From Acanthococcus lagerstroemiae (taxonomy: Eukaryota > Arthropoda > Insecta > Hemiptera > Eriococcidae), in contig CM063112.1 in the NCBI GenBank assembly GCA_031841125.1, positions 9,202,603 to 9,266,602 of the forward strand: DNA of 64,000 bases. The letters are read 5' to 3'. This document shows, in pieces, positions 21,781 through 34,009 of this stretch (within the stretch, counting starts at the first letter, position 1; the number at the start of each line of letters is the position of its first letter). Position numbers and translations under genes: made by a program. The notes under the pieces are model-generated. The model saw only the letters and a program-made list of their open reading frames with translations, did not search any database and had not been told where the DNA came from.

Positions 21781-23725
21781 CCGAAATTTCTTTTTTGGAC
21801 TTCATTCAACATAGTGCGATAGAAATTCACATTTATTTGTATCAAACCTGTGATGGGAATTTACAGTTTTACGAAGACTGATAGAATTTCTACCAAATAT
21901 TGGATGGAAATTGACACTTCCACAATGTCTGATAGCGATTCAGAACTTTACAAAGTTCTATAAAAATTCATATTTATGTAAAGTTTGATAAAAATTCAGA
22001 ATTTTTATACCTTTGATAAAAATTTGTAATTCTATCGAATCTCTCACCAAGATACTAATTTCTATAAAGTTTGATAGAAATTCAAATTTTCATGAATTCT
22101 AATGGCAGGGTAACCATTTTTTTCCGAGGATAAAATTTCCCTGACTCTTCCAGATTTTCTGAAATTTTTCTAGTCCTTTTTTTAATTTTTTCGTAACAAA
22201 CAAATTATTAAACAAAAAAAAATGTTCAACTGAGTCTGACAGAGAAAATTGTACAATACTCTCACATCATAAAATTTTCTTCAAAATTCCCTGACTTTTC
22301 GATTTTCTTTCAAAATTCCCTGACTTTTCCACGTCTCACAGAATTCTCTGACTTTTCCCCGACTTCCAGAATATCCAGAAAAGTGGCCACCCTAAATGGG
22401 AACTTACATTTATTAGGTTTCTTCATGTTTCTATTAAGTTTAAGTTTCTTAGAGAATACTGGCATCCAATCACTGAAGGAAATTCACACTTCCAAATTCA
22501 AATTTCTTGATAAAATTTATATTTTTATCAAGCAATTTATTAATGAAAAATCAGATGTCTGTCAAATCTTCGATGAACCTTAACATTTCTACAAAGCTTG
22601 ACAGAAATTCACATCTTTAGGAGCCTAATCAAAATTTATATTTTTATAAAGTTTGACAAAAATATTGGTTTTTATCAAATTTGGATACAAATGCTAATTT
22701 TGATCAGGTTTTCGATGGAAGCTCAGATTTCTATAAATCTTTGATAAAAATTCATATTTCTATCAAGTTTCTAAAAGATTTTACTCATTTTTATTACGTT
22801 TGCTAGAACCTTACATTTGTTATCAAGTTTCGGAAGAAAATACACGTTTCGATCAAATTTCTAATATAAACTTTCACAATTTTAAAATGAAGACTAATAA
22901 AAATATTGCTATTATATCACTGATTGGAATTCATTTTTATATCAAATCCATGGTGTAAATGCATGATTCTATCTAGTCACAGATAGAAAACACAAACTTT
23001 TGACAGAAATTCACTTTTCTATCAAGCCTCTGATTGAAAATCACATTTCACCAATGTTCTAAAAAAAAACTGATGATTCTACAAAGTTTGATAGACATTC
23101 ATAATTCATATCGGTACAATTCTCATAAAATTTAATTTTTAATCAAATCTTGGACGGAAATTTCAGTTTTGATCAGGTTTCTGATAAAATTGAAATGTCT
23201 TCAAGTTTTTGATAAAAATTTACTATTTTCGAATAAAGTCTCTGATAGAAATTTTACCATCAAATCATTGATGAAAACTTTATATTATGAATGTTAAGTC
23301 TGATGAAAATTCATATTTTCATAAAATGTGATAGAAATTCACATTTCTACCTAGTCAACTATAGAAATTACTTTTTTATTGAGTCTCTGATACAGAGGTA
23401 CAATTCTATTGGACTTGATAAAAATAAAGTGCGTTTGCATCAAGTCTTTGATAGAAGTTTATATTTGTTTGGTAGAAATTCATAATTATGTATTATTAAG
23501 TTTCAAATACCAAATTCTCACTTCTACACAGCCTACATGATAAAAATTCACATTTCTGATGAAAATTCATCTACGCTTCTGATAGAAATATCACGTTTCT
23601 ACCAAGTACTGATCAAAATTTACATATTTATCAGGTTTCTTATAGAAATTCATATTTTTTATTGAAAAATCACATTTCCATAAAGTTTGATAGAAATTCA
23701 CTCTTCTATCGTGTCAAGTATCCGT
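21780..23725. repeat. Degenerate minisatellite, unit about 25-50 bp
   Basis: Nearly 2 kb of irregular units built on gatagaaattcacatttcta and tcaagtttctgat. The unit recurs dozens of times with much divergence, so this is an old array. Short open frames within it are products of the repeat. It is interrupted once, by the MITE at 22106-22394. Confidence 0.85.
22106..22394. mobile_element. MITE with AGGGT-CCA ends and 5-bp target duplication
   Basis: 289 bp, left end CAGGGTAACCA, right end reversed TAGGGTGGCCA, flanked by AATGG at 22101-22105 and 22395-22399. The interior repeats ccctgacttttcc. It sits inside the minisatellite, so it is younger than that array. A 5-bp duplication does not fit the 8-bp hAT elements nearby; the superfamily is uncertain. 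Confidence 0.75.
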
Positions 23726-26639
23726 GACTTTATAAACATTTCAGAATGTAATAAGGTAACAGTTGGAAATGAAATGCAAACTATCCCTAAAAAATGGAAC
23801 GAATTTATATTAGTTCATTATAACATGAATTAGAAATTTCTAATAGGGCCAGCGGTTTCCATGAATATGACTCTGTCCGTCAGTCTGCCTTGATATCTCG
23901 GTCTTTCATCTCTCTGTCCGTTTGCCTTGGAGACTTCACATCTGTCTTTCCGTCAGATATCTGCCCCATCTGTTATTCATGTCTCGCAGTCCTGACAGAA
24001 TTATAATCCGAGATCCGAAAATCTAGATCTATCTTTCAACGAAAACTCGTATCTTCCCGCGAAGTAGAAATTAAGTCTACATTCAAGTTACGATATCCGC
24101 CCGGAAACAACAACTGAATTCGTAACAAGAAAAACTCAGACACAGCCTGAGGGAAGTGAGGCGCGTGGCGTCGAGCAAAAGGCTATAACTCGCTGCCTTT
24201 AAGTTCATGCAGGAGTAGAACCACGAAGAAGGCAATAGGACAAATGTTACTATTTTTCTCAAATTTTTCGAGCAAGACATCGTGCCATTATGAAGAACCA
24301 AAGACAACCCTACTGTACGAAAGTACGTAACAGAAGCAAACCAAAGCGGCCATAAGGATGACACCCCCTTGTAGATCAGTTGAACCCACCATCCGCTGTA
24401 CAGAATTTTGTGAAATTTGAATCTTCTGATTCGATTTTTGGCAACCTTTTCGAAAACAGCTACCTGTATGAAAAAATCAGAGCACAAAAATCATTCTTTC
24501 CTCGACACTTTGCGAATTTCGTCCTCACATGTTGTCGAATATGTACTACGTGCTGATAATTATAACAGCGGAGAAAGTGAGGAAGGACAGAGAGTAATTT
24601 CCAAATCTTTTTCTAACCCTAATTTTACCACCACATAAATAGAAGTAGGAAAAAATGAAATTGTAGTCTCCTATACGACGGATTAGTTAGCAGAGCCGAG
24701 AAATGTTTCTAAAACAAGTATCATTCATCCTGTTCTTTTTTGATGAAGTAATCTTTGTTCCTGAAAATTACTTTAATAATCTCAACTTTTGTTTTTCATT
24801 TTCAGGAGCTGTCTAGGGAGGGAACAAACACTCCGTGACTTGGTATGTCACTAAACAGCTATCTTGAATGCGTGCTTCACGTAAAGACTTCCATAAGCCG
24901 TCCTACGCAATACTCCAGGATGGCCTGTAACGCTGCTGCGGTAAAACGGGTACACCCTTAGCCTATTGGCCTAAATCTGTCTCATCCACTTCCACCCTAC
25001 AGTTCACCGACTGTCTACAACCATCTACGTTACCGAATAGCAAAAACCCTTCGGTCACAAATTTCCCGAAGGTGTCCGACTTCCCAGCCCATCAGCTTCT
25101 TGACTAAGGTAATGCAGAAAATGTGCGTGAACTCCTCGTGTATTATCTCGCCACGACTAAAACACGCCCGATAAAACAGAATGAATATTACCGTAGGAAT
25201 CAAAACACAAAACAACATATTATTTTCTGTAGGTGCGAACAGCAAGCCTCCCTTCCCCCCTCAACCACCCACGAAATTCATCTAACAATTGTATATACAC
25301 CATGTAAATTTTGTACAATTTGTAGCATTACACCGCGCATTCGCGCGACAAAAAAATTGTAATAAAATGTTTAAAAGACCAGAGTACGTGCTTTTTTCAG
25401 CAAGCCAACTGTCACTCATTGAAAGAGACGCGAAAAATGGGCAAAGTCAATAATCAACAGCGCAATTTTCAACTCCGCCGGGGCCAACGTCGAGTGTTTA
25501 AAACAACGTTCGAATGTCATTGTGTAAACAAAAAAAAACCTCGCCCTCTCTTACAGCGCGAAATTCGAGAGCTGAAAACACCATCGAAAAACCTGGCGAA
25601 AAGATGCGCCCAAAAGTCGTTTTAATTCTTACGGCGAACGCAAGCCAAAAAGTAAAAATTTACGTCAAAAGGGTAAACGACAACCAACTGTTCACCATGT
25701 CGATGCCTTCGGAGTCGGCATTTTTTGGGAATTCAACCAGTTAGTCGGCATTTTTTGGGAAATTCGACCAGTTAGTCGGCATTTTGAACTTTTGGACCAT
25801 CAGTCACCAAAATAAGAAAATTGTTAATTCATTGGCTTTTTCTTTTCTTTCTTGGATGAAAAGCGTATCACTATTCAAACAGAATTTCCAACACCTGAAG
25901 GCAAAATGTGAGAATGTGACTGTCGTGAGGAGAATTCGCCCTCTCTCTCATGCCATCAGGGCGACACTCTTTCACACCTCACGGGACGGCTTAGAAGATT
26001 TACTTCCCACCGGAAATTAATATATATCGCATCAGCCCGAAATTATCAGCGGCACGTGTGTGCAAAAAATAGCCATCAAACGGATGTCACCAAGACGCCC
26101 ACCGATCACACGCTCATAAATTAGGCGTAATACTGAACATGCTACATCCTCCTCAAATTCCGAGAACTCGAACGCTATAATATTTCCGAAGATCTTAAGC
26201 TCCGCCGTGGAAAATAACCGCAAGCGTCCGACCACCGAATACTCCGTATTTCGATATTCAACCTACACAAGCCAAACGTCAAAAACACAGAAACAAAGAA
26301 AATGTTTCAGCATCAAGGTACCTCCGACACATACGCAGAATACCTATACCATTTATTCCAATTAAAAGTGTCACTCCCATCGCATAGTCTATACGTGCCA
26401 AGTCCCAAAAATATTAGACAACATGCTCACATTTCCGCTCCTCCTGCATTGACCATTCTTCCTGGGTGGAGTTCTGCACCACAATCAAGCTCATCCATCG
26501 CGAGTATATAACTCCTTCGCGAAACCTAGACGTTGTCTTGGTCGCAACGCTCTGTCGTAAGCTCTGGAGGAACTGTTACTCTCTGTCCAGCCCATGACAA
26601 AAAAGATTCCAGTATGTTCAACAGATAATCCAGGATGTC
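23726..26639. other. Intergenic, no gene seen
   Basis: Mixed AT-rich sequence. The 134-codon minus-strand frame at 24083-24487 and the frames around 25419-25744 match no family I know. A 31-bp motif (gtcggcattttttggga) is repeated 2.5 times at 25712-25783. I found no RNA gene. Confidence 0.5.
25712..25783. repeat. 31-bp tandem repeat, 2.5 copies
   Basis: Units of gtcggcattttttggga followed by attc(a/g)accagtta are repeated with one or two differences. Confidence 0.9.
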
Positions 26640-26752
26640 AAATGTAAGAGTTATTTGGAAACGAAAGAACTTGCACAAGATAGGCAGAAATGGGGGGCTG
26701 CATCAGATCGGTCGTAAGACTGATAACCTTATCATCATCATCATATCATACT
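26640..26752 (+). mobile_element. LINE 3' end with (ATC)n tail
   Basis: Translates in part as ELAQDRQKW, the kind of phrase seen at the very end of some LINE ORF2 proteins, and ends in tcatcatcatcatat, a short-repeat tail. Only the last part of the element is present. Confidence 0.5.
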
Positions 26753-27332
26753 AAACATGTTCTGGTTTTCTTTTGAATTGGTGGAAAGATCTATGGTCAT
26801 TATTACGTGGAATGTAAGGAGCAAAATGTGGATTTTCGTAGGCGTTTTCTTTTGATTGCTTTAAACTTTCTACTTTACTTACTTTGGGCACTCACACACA
26901 TCTACCATGGTCTTTTTTCTTTATCAGTAGGATCACGATTATGCTCCTCTACACTTTTTATCCCTCGAAATTGGAGGATGATGGTATCTAACACACTTGA
27001 ACCAACTCACTTCAGCCAACTCACTTGCAGGACAGCTATAAAGCAAGCCAAAAAGGAAGAAGTAAAAAAATATCGCTAAAGTCGTATCTTCAAATAAAAA
27101 ATAAACGCTTCCCCTTCTCTGTCAATAAAGAAAGAAAATTATTTTTTGATGCGAGAAAATTGTCATATGACTCGAAAATTTAAAAAATATCCACTATAAA
27201 AACATTTACCCCCCCTCCCCCTCCGGAAAAAAGTGTAGGACAGCCATTAATTCAACGTGTAGAATAAAAAATTCTACACCGCAGTTTATTCTACGGCACA
27301 ACCCTAATGCGGAACGAAGGAGAAAGGAATCA
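26753..27332. other. Intergenic, no gene seen
   Basis: AT-rich, with a short C run at about 27211. The frame 26807-27079 has no recognised domain. Confidence 0.5.
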
Positions 27333-27337
27333 GTGAT

Positions 27338-29313
27338 CAGGGTGTCTAACAAAATCGAATTTTGAAAATAAATGACTTTTGAATGACCTTACCCCCCCCC
27401 CCTCGAATTTGCTATGAATGTGCTAGAATGCAATATGAGTATTATTTTGAAGGAAAAATTAAGTTGGATACGCTACAATAATTTTTATCCAATTTCAAAA
27501 TTAACGATCTAGCAAATTATCTACCTAAAAAGTCTGATTTTCTTTTTAATAGGAGATGCACTCAGGAGATATTGCTCCTTATTGTAGTTTCTTAATGATT
27601 GATGAATACGTGATGCAGGCAAGAGAAAGGTATCTCACATAGGTAAGCAAAAGCATATATTTTTCTAAAACCTTTTCTGCTGATTCATTAATCATTAAGT
27701 CTTTTCAATTTTTGTTTTTTTTTTTGTTTCGGGAATTATTTTTAGTATTTTTGAGTAAAAAATTAGAAAGTCCCTTTCCGGAAAAAAATATTGAAAAATA
27801 AGCAGGATTGGTGCAAAATATGCGAAATATGCAAAATGACGCGCTGCTCATTTGACTCAAAATTCTGATTCCCGAAGATCTTTTGAAACTTAATTTATAA
27901 ATGATGTTACTTTGAAAGTAGAGAAATTTAAGCTGCTGCTATATGCAAAAGACAATTCCTCAAAATTTAAAAGAATAGCCAATTTTATCAAAAGGAACAG
28001 CTTAAGTTACAAGAAATATGACACTAAGAACCTATTATTTTTGGCTTTGGTAAAATCAATTTTGAAATTGAGCGTAATTATCGGGGAGCTACAGGATAAA
28101 GGTAAAATTGAAAAAATTGAAAAAAATCCATAAAACATTTTTGAAATATTTATATCATGATCTCTGTTTACATATTACCCATACAACCTGAAATATACTC
28201 AACTATTGCAGGGGTTTGAAGTGATGAGTCTAAGCAAGAAACAAAAATTATTAGCTATGTTATTCTTGTTGCACATTATTAATGGAAGAGTCAAGGACAG
28301 TGAACTTTTAGGTACTATGAATTTCCGAATCCTAACGTTCGATAGCTGAGACTATGCTCTCTTTTCTGCCCCAATGGGATGTAACTCCGACCCCCAACGC
28401 ACAGTCTTTACAAGTAGCTAGAGCAAATGCAGAAGTGGATATTTGCTTTATGAATCGTAAATCTTAGTAACGTGATTCAGAAGCATTTATCGGCCTCTTA
28501 GCCAGCTCGGTTTCAATGACTTCTTCCCTCTCTCACTTTCCATACACTCTAATACTCTTTGTTGTCATTTTCATTGTCATTTCCTTCTTCCCCCTATATA
28601 TTCCATTTGCTTCCAGTATTTTCAGGGTACCCCACCCTTCAGCCCTCCAGCCAGATGATTTCTTATCACATTCCGCGCCCTCCCCCTATTCTTCAATTAA
28701 TAGTGAAAAAATTGCAATACATGGTACTTTGTCCCCTCCTAATCTTGTCAGTTTCAACCGTAACAGGGGACAATAATATAAATAAATAAATGATTGATAA
28801 ATGTGATGTGGGCAAGAGAAAGGGTATCTCACATGCAAAAGAACATATTTTCCTAAATGCATTTTTGCTGATTCGTTAATCATTGCCGTTTCAATTTTTT
28901 TAAATTTATTTTTGAGTCGAGAATTATTTTTAGTATTTTTGAGTAAGAAACCAGAAAAATCACTTTTTGGGGGAAAATACTGAAAAATAAGTAGAATTGG
29001 CGTAAAATATGCAGTAAATGCCAAAATATGCGACATATTATACAATACGGAAGTACTTCTCATTTGACTAAGAATTCTGTGATTCATGAAGATCTTTTGA
29101 AACATCTGAGATATACGCCATATAGATAGAAATACTCATTCGATAAAAATTGCAGCCCTGGTCATTATAATAGAATGTTCCAATCTTAAATTCTTTGTTC
29201 TCTCTCTCAACATAATTGGCTGATTTTTACATTTTAAATGACCATGACTGAAAATAATGACTTAAATGACCTTCTTTCAAAATAACTGACTTAAATGACC
29301 GTTAGACATCCTG
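27338..29313. mobile_element. TIR element with 5-bp target duplication
   Basis: The left end CAGGGTGTCTAAC and right end (reversed) CAGGATGTCTAAC match at 12 of 13 bases. The pentamer GTGAT flanks both sides (27333-27337, 29314-29318). The 1.98-kb interior has no recognisable transposase. It holds a direct repeat of about 330 bp (about 27590-27920 and 28785-29110) built on gcaagagaaagg, gctgattc(a/g)ttaatcatt and atatgc-rich sequence, and between these a retroelement 3' end (about 28500-28795). A related tatgcaaaa-rich region occurs at 55050-55560. End sequence suggests the hAT superfamily, but 5 bp is short for it. Confidence 0.7.
28500..28797 (+). mobile_element. Probable retroelement 3' end
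   Basis: Ends in accgtaacaggggacaat followed by aatataaataaataaatga, resembling the tail at 8940-8970. The frames at 28516-28789 are hydrophobic by composition and not recognised. Confidence 0.45.
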
Positions 29314-30054
29314 GTGATACCAAAATAAGGTTTTCAAAAAGTGTATAGTAACTGGAGTACAGAGGCGAAACTTGACTTTCAGTTGGCGGGGGGGGGGGGA
29401 AGAAAATTTGCCGACAAATATTTTCTTTTACCCAAAAATTTGCCGACAAAATTTTCTAAAAATTTGAAAATTCGCCGATTTTTTAATCAAAATATTTCTT
29501 AATTAAAAATAATAATAATAATAAACGAACCAACATTCTTAGAAAATGAAAAATTCAAAGAAACAGTTTCAAAATTTGCTGACTGCCTAATTATTGGGGG
29601 TGTTTAACCCCCCCCCCCCCATAGTTTCGTCCCTGCAAATGCAGATTGGAACCTTATCCCCCAAGCACTCACATTTGCGCACATGAGCATACCCTATTCT
29701 GTGAGGGTATGGTGGAAGGATGTTAGGAATACTCGAGAAGAACACACAACTTTCTTTACACATCGAGGTGGTCGTTGTTTACTCTTGGTGATCTTTTTTT
29801 CTGAATTTCCTCTGATTCTTCTCCTAAATTGATTCCAATCAAATCAAATAAATAAAAAAATAATAAAAAAATACAAAGTTTCCTGTCGATTGGATTAGGG
29901 AAATCCGTGCCAGAAGTTCCCTTTCGTTCTCATGGGGAAAATACATGAAGTTTTGACTTTTGTTCCAGACTAAATTTCCCTCCTATTCGGGCCGTAGAGC
30001 GCTAGTATCGACTACTCTTATCTACGACCAAAAGGTGAAAGTTTCTATAACTAC

Positions 30055-30655
30055 ATTACAGAGTAGGTGAATAACTAAGTAAGTGAGTGAGTAACTGAGT
30101 GAATCACTAAATGAGTAAGCGAGTGACTGAGTGAATCACTGAGTCACTGAGTAAGTGATAGAGTGAGCGAATCACTGACTCATTGGGTGAATCACTGAGT
30201 CACTGAGTGAATAACTCAATAAATAAGCGAGTGACTGAGTGAATCACTGAGTCACTGAGGAAGTGATTGAGTAACTGTGTGAATAACTGAATAAGTAAGC
30301 AAGTGACTGAGTGAATCACAAAATAAGTAAGCGAATGACTGAGTGAGTGTGAGTGAATCACTGACTCAGTGAGTGACGGAGTGACGAAGTGAATGAATAA
30401 CTGAGTAAGCGAGTGAATCGCTAAATAAGTAAGTGAGGGACTGAGTGAATCACTTACTTATTGACTGAGTGATGTAGTGAGGAAGTAAATGAATAACTAA
30501 ATTAGAGAATGAGTGAATGACTAAGTAAGTGAGTGAATCACTGAATCGCTGAGTAAGTGATTGATTAACTGAGTGAATCACTAAATAAGTAAGTGAGTGA
30601 GTGAATCACTGACTTATTGAGTGAGTGACGGAGTGAGGAAGTACAATGAATAACT
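30055..30655. repeat. GAGTGAATCACT-type minisatellite
   Basis: Irregular units of gagtgaatcactgagt, aagtgagtgact and aataagtaagcgagt over 600 bp. It lies between the two halves of the interior of copy 2, bounded by unrelated sequence at 29986 and about 30925. Confidence 0.9.
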
Positions 30656-31267
30656 ACATTACAGAATGTAACCCTGATCGAGGAGAATATTTCATTTACA
30701 AAAATACGAAGAAATCTCAAAATATTATGAAAACGAAAGCATTTATCGAAAAAACGATTAGAACAAAATTTATAGTACATAAAATTTTCCTTCCATTGAG
30801 ACCATTTTTATTTCAATTTGATGAATTTTTCTAAACTGTGTAGGGTTTCAATAGTTCCTTGTTTTTCACGTGCCTAAAATTATAGAGGGCGACTCTTTCG
30901 CGCTGGCAGTCCAAATAGTCATTGAAATTTGAAATTCAACGTTTGCTACCGACTTTCAGATTTTCGAAATGTCTTCCACATTTCAGCTTTGTTTCAACCT
31001 TTCAAATGGCGTTCGATACTCAGCTTGAAACCTTCTGATTTTAACCGACTAGTCTCTAACAAGGGTCCAGTGTACTCCATTTTCAGAAACGAAATTTGAC
31101 TTGTTACCCAATTCAAACAACATAATGAGCGCATCGAAAAACTTCTCACCGCACTAAATCGTATAGTATTGAAAAATATGATCAGTCAATCCATGCGCAT
31201 TCTCGAGATCCTCTCGAAACTTCTTACGCAAAAGCTGAACGACTAATTCCATCACAGCCGCTAATCG

Positions 31268-32129
31268 TCAAACCTTCCGGATTCTGTCCTGGAACTGCAA
31301 TGGATTGCTCTCTCGTAAATCTGAACTAGCCCAATTCCTTCAATCGCAGGACATTGACATTGCTCTACTGTCCGAAACACACCTCACCAGCCGTTCAGTA
31401 GCCAAAATCCAGGGCTACCAACTCCATCCCTGTAACCACCCAAGTGACTTTTCCCACGGCGGATCCGCGATATACATCAAACAGAACATCGCCCATCATG
31501 CCCTACCAGCTTACTGTACTCCTGAAATCCAACTCGCTGGCATATCGGCAAGACTACACTGTGGAAGCGACATAAACATCGGTGCTATCTATTGCCCGCC
31601 TCGGTATAACATCAACAGCAATCTATTCAACCATGCACTCCAGAGCTTTGGTACCAAATGGATTGTCGGAGGCGACTACAACTCTAAGCATCTCTTCTGG
31701 GGGTCTCGGATAACCAGCAGGAGAGGTAGGGAACTATTTCGCTCCATTGCTAGCAACGGGGCCAGCTGTATTTCGGCAGGTGAACCAACATACTGGCCAA
31801 CTGACCCTAAAAATCTTCCTGATTGTTTCGGCTTTTTCATTACGAAAGGCATTTCCACGAACTACACAGAAATCGTCAACATTCACGATCTAACATCAGA
31901 CCATACTCCTCTTATCCTTACGCTCAGCAACATCCTTATTCGGAAAGCAGCCAAGAAACGCCTGGTAAATAAGTCCACGGATTGGAACCTGTACCGCACA
32001 ATCCTGAATAAATCTCAAAATCCGTCTCAAAAGTCCAGACGAACTCAACGCACCTTCAGAAGCTTTCACAACCTCAATTGCAGAAGCAGCCCAGGCAGCT
32101 ACAATCGTCACTCCGCCCACCGTTCCTAA
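31268..32129 (+). pseudogene. Jockey LINE endonuclease domain
   Basis: An apurinic-type endonuclease nicks target DNA to prime reverse transcription. Motifs in order: SWNCNG, LLSETHLT (catalytic Glu), AIYCPP, GGDYNSKHLFWGSR (Asp and Asn), PTYWPTDP and TSDHTPL (Asp and His). The domain itself is uninterrupted for about 235 codons and keeps all expected catalytic residues. The frame is lost near 32030 in the following linker. Confidence 0.9.
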
Positions 32130-33884
32130 TGTAACGTTTTATCCTCGAGAAGTTGCAGAGCTGGTAAAAAAATGGAGGAAGGCACGGCACCTCTGGCGAA
32201 CCACAAGAAGCCCGGTCCACAGAACAGCTTTTAACAAAGCGAGCGCTGAAGCGAAAAAACTAATCAACAAGACCAAACAGGAATCCTTCAATGAGTTCCT
32301 TCAGTCCTTAGACACCACCAAGGACACTGGATACTCACTATGGAAGGTAGTCAGGGCCTGCCGGAAACCTGCAAACTATATTCCACCACTCCGCAAGCCA
32401 AACAAAGCATGGGCCAGAAGCGATAGCGAGAAGCCCGAATTGTTTGCTGACCACCTAGAGGTAACCTTCCAACCTAACGAGATAAATTCGGATCTAACTC
32501 CATCTGTTACGTCAGCACATAGCTCCGATATTAAACTATTCACGCCCAGAGAAGTCCGCATAGCTGTAGGCCGACTGAAAACCCGTAAGGCACCAGGGTC
32601 GGAGGGTATCACGGGCCAACTGATCAAAAAGTTACCCAAGAAAGGTATTGTTCTTATGACATACCTCTTCAACGCCGTACTTCGATTGCAGAACATTCCA
32701 AAGCAAAGGAAAACAGCTAAAATAATGATGCTAATCAAGCCGGGTAAGCCACTAGAAGACCCACAATCTTATCGACCAATATCCTTACTGCCGATAATAT
32801 CGAAACTGTTCGAGAAATTATTCAGCACTCGACTAGTTCCCATCATCGAGGACAAGGGAATCTTACCGAACCACCAGTTTGGGTTCCGTAGTATGCACTC
32901 CACGCTGGAACAGATGCATCTTCTGGCAAATGAGGTACGTGATGCACTCGAAACCAAGAAATTCTGTTCAGCGGTCTTTCTCGACGTGAAACAAGCGTTC
33001 GATAAAGTTTGGATTGAGGGACTACTTCATAAAATCAGCCGCTACCTACCTGCACAGATTGTTGGCATATTTCAGTCTTACCTCCAAGCACGCAATTTCT
33101 GGGTGCAGTTTGGTGAAGCTAAATCCACCACTCGTATAATTTCAGCAGGCGTCCCCCAGGGCAGTGTTCTGGGGCCGCTACTGCACATACTCTACACCGC
33201 CGACATACAAGCGACAACTTCAACCACTATCGCCACTTTTGCCAACGACACGGCTCTATTATCGACCCACGAAGATTAACATACTGCGGTATCCAACCTC
33301 CAGACTGCGGTCAACGACGTGGCCATATGGACAAAGAGGTGGAAAATATCCATAAATAAAACAAAGTCAACCAGAATAGACTTTGCGCTCCGACCGTACC
33401 TGTAGTACACACCAGTCCACTTCGACGACCGTGAAATTCCAGCGGCGGATGAGGCCAAGTATCTTGGATTAAGGCTGAACGCCAAACTCAATTGGCGGCC
33501 CCATCTTAAAGCCAAACGCGATGAATTCAACACCCGACTCCGTTCAATGTACTGGCTCCTCTCCAGCAAATTACCACTCGCCAATAAAAGGAAATTGTAT
33601 ATCCAAATCATTCGCCCGGCATGCGGTCTTATGGCATACAGCTGTGGAGTACCACCGCTGCCTCTAATTACGCAATCATCCAGACTGTTCAAAACAAAGC
33701 ACTCCGGATAATTACTGGAGCCCCCTGGTTCGTACGAAATGACACGCTGCATCACGACCTATCAATGGAAACCGTGGACGCGGTGGCACGGAGACTTATA
33801 GCAGTCGCTACGAGACTCGGCTACACAATCACCCAAATAGCGAAGCCCTCCAACTTCTTAAAGAACCGCGGACCTGCCGGCTGA
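32130..33884 (+). pseudogene. Jockey LINE reverse transcriptase and C-terminus
   Basis: Linker from about 32130 (PREVAELVKKWRKARHLWR), then RT at 32440-33279: KAPGSEGI, SYRPISLLPIISKLFEKL, HQFGFRSMHSTLEQ, FLDVKQAFDKVW and GVPQGSVLGPLLHIL. The catalytic FADD box reads FAND (33241-33249): the first Asp codon GAC has become AAC. A stop ends the frame at 33277-33279, and the thumb and C-terminal parts continue in other frames (YLGLRLNAKLNW, LYIQIIRPA, LRIITGAPWFVRN). The active-site change alone would abolish activity. Confidence 0.9.
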
Positions 33885-34009
33885 AGCGGTGACACTTTCT
33901 CTTCGTATAATTGAATATTACCCATCTAAATTGTACTAGATTTAACATAAGCTATGGAGCCAACATTGGCAGCTTTATGTAACCAACCGCGATAACTTTC
34001 GACCAATAC

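Larger units (their letters stand above)
31103..33995 (+). mobile_element. Jockey-clade LINE, 5'-truncated and dead
   Basis: Order: an ORF1 tail (LVTQFKQHNERIEKLLTALNR, about 31103-31165), the endonuclease (from RILSWNCNGL at 31280), a linker, RT, and a C-terminus (to NFLKNRGPAG, 33884). The 3' UTR follows to about 33995. Phrases such as GGDYNSKH, PTYWPTDPKN, SDHTPL and RRPAG-like ends are characteristic of the Jockey clade. A frameshift lies near 32030 and stops at 33277 and beyond. It is inserted within the right module of the composite hAT element, so it is younger than that insertion. Confidence 0.92.

Noticed and set aside
24083..24487. 134-codon minus-strand frame as a host gene
   Set aside because: No recognisable domain, and the plus strand is also partly open; kept only as a note in the intergenic entry.
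30055..30655. CRISPR-like or regularly spaced array
   Set aside because: Units are irregular, contiguous and without spacers; it is a eukaryotic minisatellite.
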